DNA of 8,485 nt. Origin: Bacillota bacterium (lineage in GTDB: Bacteria; Bacillota; Clostridia; Peptostreptococcales; Anaerovoracaceae). Positions 6,694 to 8,485 of the stretch are shown in pieces (the stretch's first letter is position 1; each line of letters opens with the position of its first letter). The notes beneath the pieces were generated by a model that made no database searches, was not told the DNA's origin, and worked only from the letters and a program-made list of their open reading frames with translations. The stretch covers positions 1 to 8,485 of the forward strand of contig JAGATO010000191.1 in assembly GCA_017621195.1 (NCBI GenBank), in the 5' to 3' direction. The translations under genes were made by a program, and so were the position numbers.

Positions 6694-7086
6694 ATGACTG
6701 AAACACGAACATCACATTGGAAGAGATATTTTTTCATGATCTGGACGGGGGAGGCATCGATCGTAGAGATCGGCATTTCCGCAGGAATGCTGGTCGGAGG
6801 TATGATCCTGGGAAGGTGGGGCGGTATTCAAAACCGCGGTCGTGAAATCATCGGGTCGGTGATCCTGGTGGGAACGCCGGTCATCGTTTCCGGACTCCTT
6901 CCTCCCGGCGGATTCTGGTGCTTCGTTCTCTGCTGTGTGATCATCGGCATTTCCATTCCGTTTTACAACGGGCCGCTGACGGCCCTGATGCAGGAGAGGA
7001 TCGATCCGGAAGATCGACAGGAAGGACGGCGAAGAAACGACGCAGCCACGATGAGAAATGTCGGAAAGAATGAGACTTTCCCTTGA
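6694..7086 (+). pseudogene. Major facilitator superfamily exporter remnant, internally deleted
   Basis: The 130-codon frame reads as pieces of a 400-residue MFS exporter of the macrolide-efflux or EntS-like group. Residues 1-21 (HWKRYFFMIWTGEA) look like the usual N-terminus leading into the first span. From about residue 23 the text jumps to the second half of such a protein: VEIGISAGMLVGGMILGRWGG, then VSGLLPPGGFWCF and GISIPFYNGPLTALMQERIDPE (spans 7 to about 9-10). After ERIDPE, family similarity stops in an unrelated charged tail (about 7012-7083). So roughly 200 residues are missing near 6750-6765 and the C-terminus is lost. The fusion stays in frame, and the start keeps a ribosome site (AAAGG, 6683-6687) 12 nt after the GNAT gene, so a three-span peptide could still be made. 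It is unlikely to transport. The assignment rests on remembered family patterns, not an alignment. Confidence 0.75.
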
Positions 7087-7130
7087 TTTTTCAATCGACT
7101 TGTGATATTTTAATATGAGATATACATAAT
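7083..7130 (+). promoter_or_regulatory. Probable promoter of the gatCAB T-box operon
   Basis: A markedly AT-rich stretch just upstream of the T-box leader. TTGTGA (7100-7105) could serve as -35 for TACATA (7123-7128, 17-nt spacing) or CATAAT (7125-7130, 19-nt spacing). TTGATT (7083-7088) and TATTTT (7106-7111) form a second 17-nt spaced pair. A start near 7131-7140 would suit the leader, whose stem I begins about 7142. Confidence 0.5.
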
Positions 7131-7140
7131 AATACTGTAA

Positions 7141-7414
7141 AGGCTTTGAACCGGACAAGTACCGCAGAGAAATCCAATCCAGGGAGTGACGTCACCGACT
7201 GAAAGCGTCATTTGTTGAGACTTGGCGGGAATAACACCGGGGAGCCGGAACGCGAACGAGGGGAGTGGATGCTCGGACTTTAGTAGCGCGGCCCGGATGG
7301 CGACCGTTATACGCGAAAGAGGATCGGAATTCGAACGAGATATTCCGGTCAAACCGGGTGGTACCGCGGAAGTAATATTTCGTCCCTGAAAGCACAGGCT
7401 TTCAGGGACTTTTT
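7141..7414 (+). promoter_or_regulatory. T-box leader, tRNA(Asn) type, controlling gatCAB
   Basis: A tRNA-sensing transcription attenuator. Stem I closes with GGCT (7142-7145)/AGCC (7243-7246) and CCGG (7151-7154)/CCGG (7237-7240). Above the specifier loop, CCGC (7162-7165) pairs with GCGG (7225-7228). The loop therefore has AGUA (7158-7161) on one side and GAAU-AAC-A (7229-7236) on the other, the classic loop-E arrangement with specifier codon AAC (Asn) at 7233-7235 and the conserved A after it. AGAGA (7166-7170) is the usual GA-rich motif. CCGTTATACG (7305-7314) matches the conserved stem III region. ATTCCGGTC (7342-7350) pairs with the GATCGGAAT segment (7322-7330). The T-box GGGTGGTACCGCGG lies at 7336-7349 plus ten (about 7356-7369 by motif), with the tRNA-end-binding bulge UGGU. 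Uncharged tRNA(Asn) should stabilise the antiterminator, whose GGG competes for the CCC of the terminator arm. Confidence 0.92.
7382..7414 (+). terminator. T-box regulated intrinsic terminator
   Basis: GTCCCTGAAAGC (7382-7393) and GCTTTCAGGGAC (7398-7409) form a perfect 12-bp stem with an ACAG loop, followed by five T (7410-7414). The CCC at 7384-7386 is shared with the alternative T-box antiterminator, making the two structures mutually exclusive. Confidence 0.95.
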
Positions 7415-7454
7415 CATACTGTAACAAAACCAATGGGTCAATGGAGGAATATCG

Positions 7455-7751
7455 ATGAAAATTACAGACGAACTGGTTGACTATTTAGGTCAGCTGTCCC
7501 GGCTGGACATTTCCGAAGAGGAAAAGGCCGGACTGAAAAGCGATTTGACGGACATCCTGGACTACATGGATCAGCTTTCGGAGCTGGACACCAAGGGAAA
7601 GCCGGAAATGTCCCATCCCTTCGGAAACACCAACTGTTTCCGGGAAGACGCGGTGACCAACGGGGATGACCGCGGCGCGGTGCTGTCCAATGCACCGGCA
7701 AAAAAAGGAGATTATTTCAAGGTGCATAAGACCGTGGGAGAGGAGGTATAG
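7455..7751 (+). CDS. gatC: Aspartyl/glutamyl-tRNA amidotransferase subunit C
   Basis: Small subunit (98 residues, normal for the family) of the cytoplasmic GatCAB complex, which amidates misacylated Asp-tRNA(Asn) and/or Glu-tRNA(Gln). GatC wraps around GatA and stabilises its contact with GatB. The N-terminal helix pattern LVDYLGQLSRLDISEEEKAGL, then LTDILDYMDQLSELDT, and the later HPFGNTNCFREDAV are typical GatC features. The C-terminal GDYFKVHKTVGEE is the family's usual F-x-V-x-x-x-[IV] ending. The ribosome site GGAGG (7443-7447) lies 7 nt from the ATG. It sits 40 nt after the T-box terminator, so its transcription depends on readthrough, and it is followed directly by gatA with a 2-nt gap. 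Confidence 0.95.
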   Translation: MKITDELVDYLGQLSRLDISEEEKAGLKSDLTDILDYMDQLSELDTKGKPEMSHPFGNTNCFREDAVTNGDDRGAVLSNAPAKKGDYFKVHKTVGEEV

Positions 7752-7753
7752 CC

Positions 7754-8485
7754 GTGAGCGAAAGGAAACAGGTTCTGGACATGAGCGCCCTGGAGCTGGG
7801 TCGGAAGATCCGGGCCAAAGAAGTGGGTGTAAAGGAAGCGGCTCAGGCCTATCTGAGTGCCATCGAAGAAACGGACGGAGAGATCAACTCCTACATCACC
7901 GTCATGAAGGAAGAAGCTCTGGCCGAAGCCGATGAAGTGCAGAAGAAGATCGACGCAGGTGAATTGACCGGGCCTCTGGCCGGCGTACCGGTGGCCGTGA
8001 AGGACAACATGTGCACCAAGGGAACGCTGACCTCGGCGGCCTCCAAAATTCTGGAGAACTTCATTCCTCCCTACAGCGCCACCGCCGTGGAAAAGCTGAA
8101 GGAAGGGGGAGCCGTCATCCTGGGAAAGGTCAACATGGACGAATTCGCCATGGGCGGTTCCACCGAAACCTCCTATTACGGAATCACGAAGAATCCCTGG
8201 GATCTGACCCGCGTTCCCGGCGGTTCCTCCGGCGGATCCGCGGCAGCGGTTGCCGCAAAATTAGCGCCCTATGCGCTGGGCAGCGACACCGGCGGTTCCA
8301 TCCGTCAGCCCTGCGCTTTCAATAACCTGACGGGAATCAAGCCCACCTACGGCGCCGTATCCCGCTACGGTCTGCTGGCCTATGCGTCCTCCCTGGATCA
8401 GATCGGACCCATCGGGCGGAACATCGAGGACTGTGCCGCAGCCCTGTCCCAGATCTCCGGAAAGGACGTGAAGGACAGTACCTCC
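7754..8485 (+). CDS. gatA: Aspartyl/glutamyl-tRNA amidotransferase subunit A (3' partial)
   Basis: Glutaminase subunit of GatCAB: it releases ammonia from glutamine and passes it to GatB for amidation of Asp-tRNA(Asn) or Glu-tRNA(Gln). The first 244 codons, about half of the protein, are present; the frame is open at the right edge. The amidase-signature Ser-cisSer-Lys triad is visible: Lys83 in VAVKDN, Ser158 in GGSSGGSAAA and nucleophile Ser182 in GSDTGGSIRQP. The spacing (75 and 24 residues) equals that of S. aureus GatA (K79, S154, S178). The start is taken as the GTG at 7754, with AGGAGG (7741-7746) 7 nt upstream inside the end of gatC. The ATG at 7781 is an alternative but has no comparable ribosome site. 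gatB is expected next, outside the window. Confidence 0.96.
   Translation, partial: MSERKQVLDMSALELGRKIRAKEVGVKEAAQAYLSAIEETDGEINSYITVMKEEALAEADEVQKKIDAGELTGPLAGVPVAVKDNMCTKGTLTSAASKILENFIPPYSATAVEKLKEGGAVILGKVNMDEFAMGGSTETSYYGITKNPWDLTRVPGGSSGGSAAAVAAKLAPYALGSDTGGSIRQPCAFNNLTGIKPTYGAVSRYGLLAYASSLDQIGPIGRNIEDCAAALSQISGKDVKDSTS

Noticed and set aside
7110..7433. Minus-strand open frames across the T-box region (107 and 67 codons)
   Set aside because: They run antisense to a structured regulatory RNA, have no recognisable domain, and are explained by the T-box leader.
7666..8325. Alternative plus-strand frames of 89 and 104 codons over gatC/gatA
   Set aside because: They are out-of-frame readings of gatA, whose own frame from 7754 to the window end shows the complete Lys-Ser-Ser triad motifs.

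Overview
The window looks like chromosomal DNA of a low-to-mid GC Bacillota, most likely class Clostridia. The evidence is strong Shine-Dalgarno sites, close gene packing, a canonical T-box leader in front of gatCA, a YesM/YesN-style two-component pair, and an ABC exporter subunit of the Firmicutes heterodimeric type. The genus cannot be fixed from sequence alone. There are eight protein-coding loci and one decayed gene, all on the + strand. The first and last genes are cut by the window edges.

Layout. (a) 2-868: the C-terminal half of an ABC exporter ATPase subunit, closed by a strong, probably bidirectional, terminator (877-913). (b) 1084-3933: pyruvate kinase (pyk), a TauE/SafE-type membrane permease and a type I isopentenyl-diphosphate isomerase (idi). 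They are separated by 24 and 36 nt, probably form one transcription unit, and are followed by a terminator-like hairpin (3951-3983). (c) 4157-7086: a second unit containing a polytopic LytS/YesM-type sensor histidine kinase, an AraC-type response regulator (4-nt ATGA overlap), a GNAT acetyltransferase (11-nt overlap) and, 12 nt later, the remnant of a major facilitator exporter that has lost most of its N-terminal half and its C-terminal end. (d) 7141-8485: an asparagine-type T-box leader (specifier AAC at 7233-7235, T-box motif, 12-bp terminator), then gatC and the first 244 codons of gatA. These encode two subunits of the tRNA-dependent amidotransferase that makes Asn-tRNA(Asn) and/or Gln-tRNA(Gln).

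How the parts work together. The clearest regulatory logic is in (d): uncharged tRNA(Asn) should switch on synthesis of the enzyme that amidates Asp-tRNA(Asn). In (c), the overlapping signalling genes and their acetyltransferase and exporter neighbours look like a small stress or drug-response cassette whose exporter has been lost; the link is positional only. Block (b) combines glycolysis (pyk), an anion exporter and isoprenoid metabolism, with no obvious shared pathway.

I see no CRISPR array, insertion sequence, tRNA or rRNA gene, phage gene or clearly new defence system. The points most worth a second look are the UGGU bulge of the T-box paired with an Asn specifier, the in-frame internal deletion of the MFS gene, and possible operator repeats in front of the histidine kinase. 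The rest is ordinary core genome.
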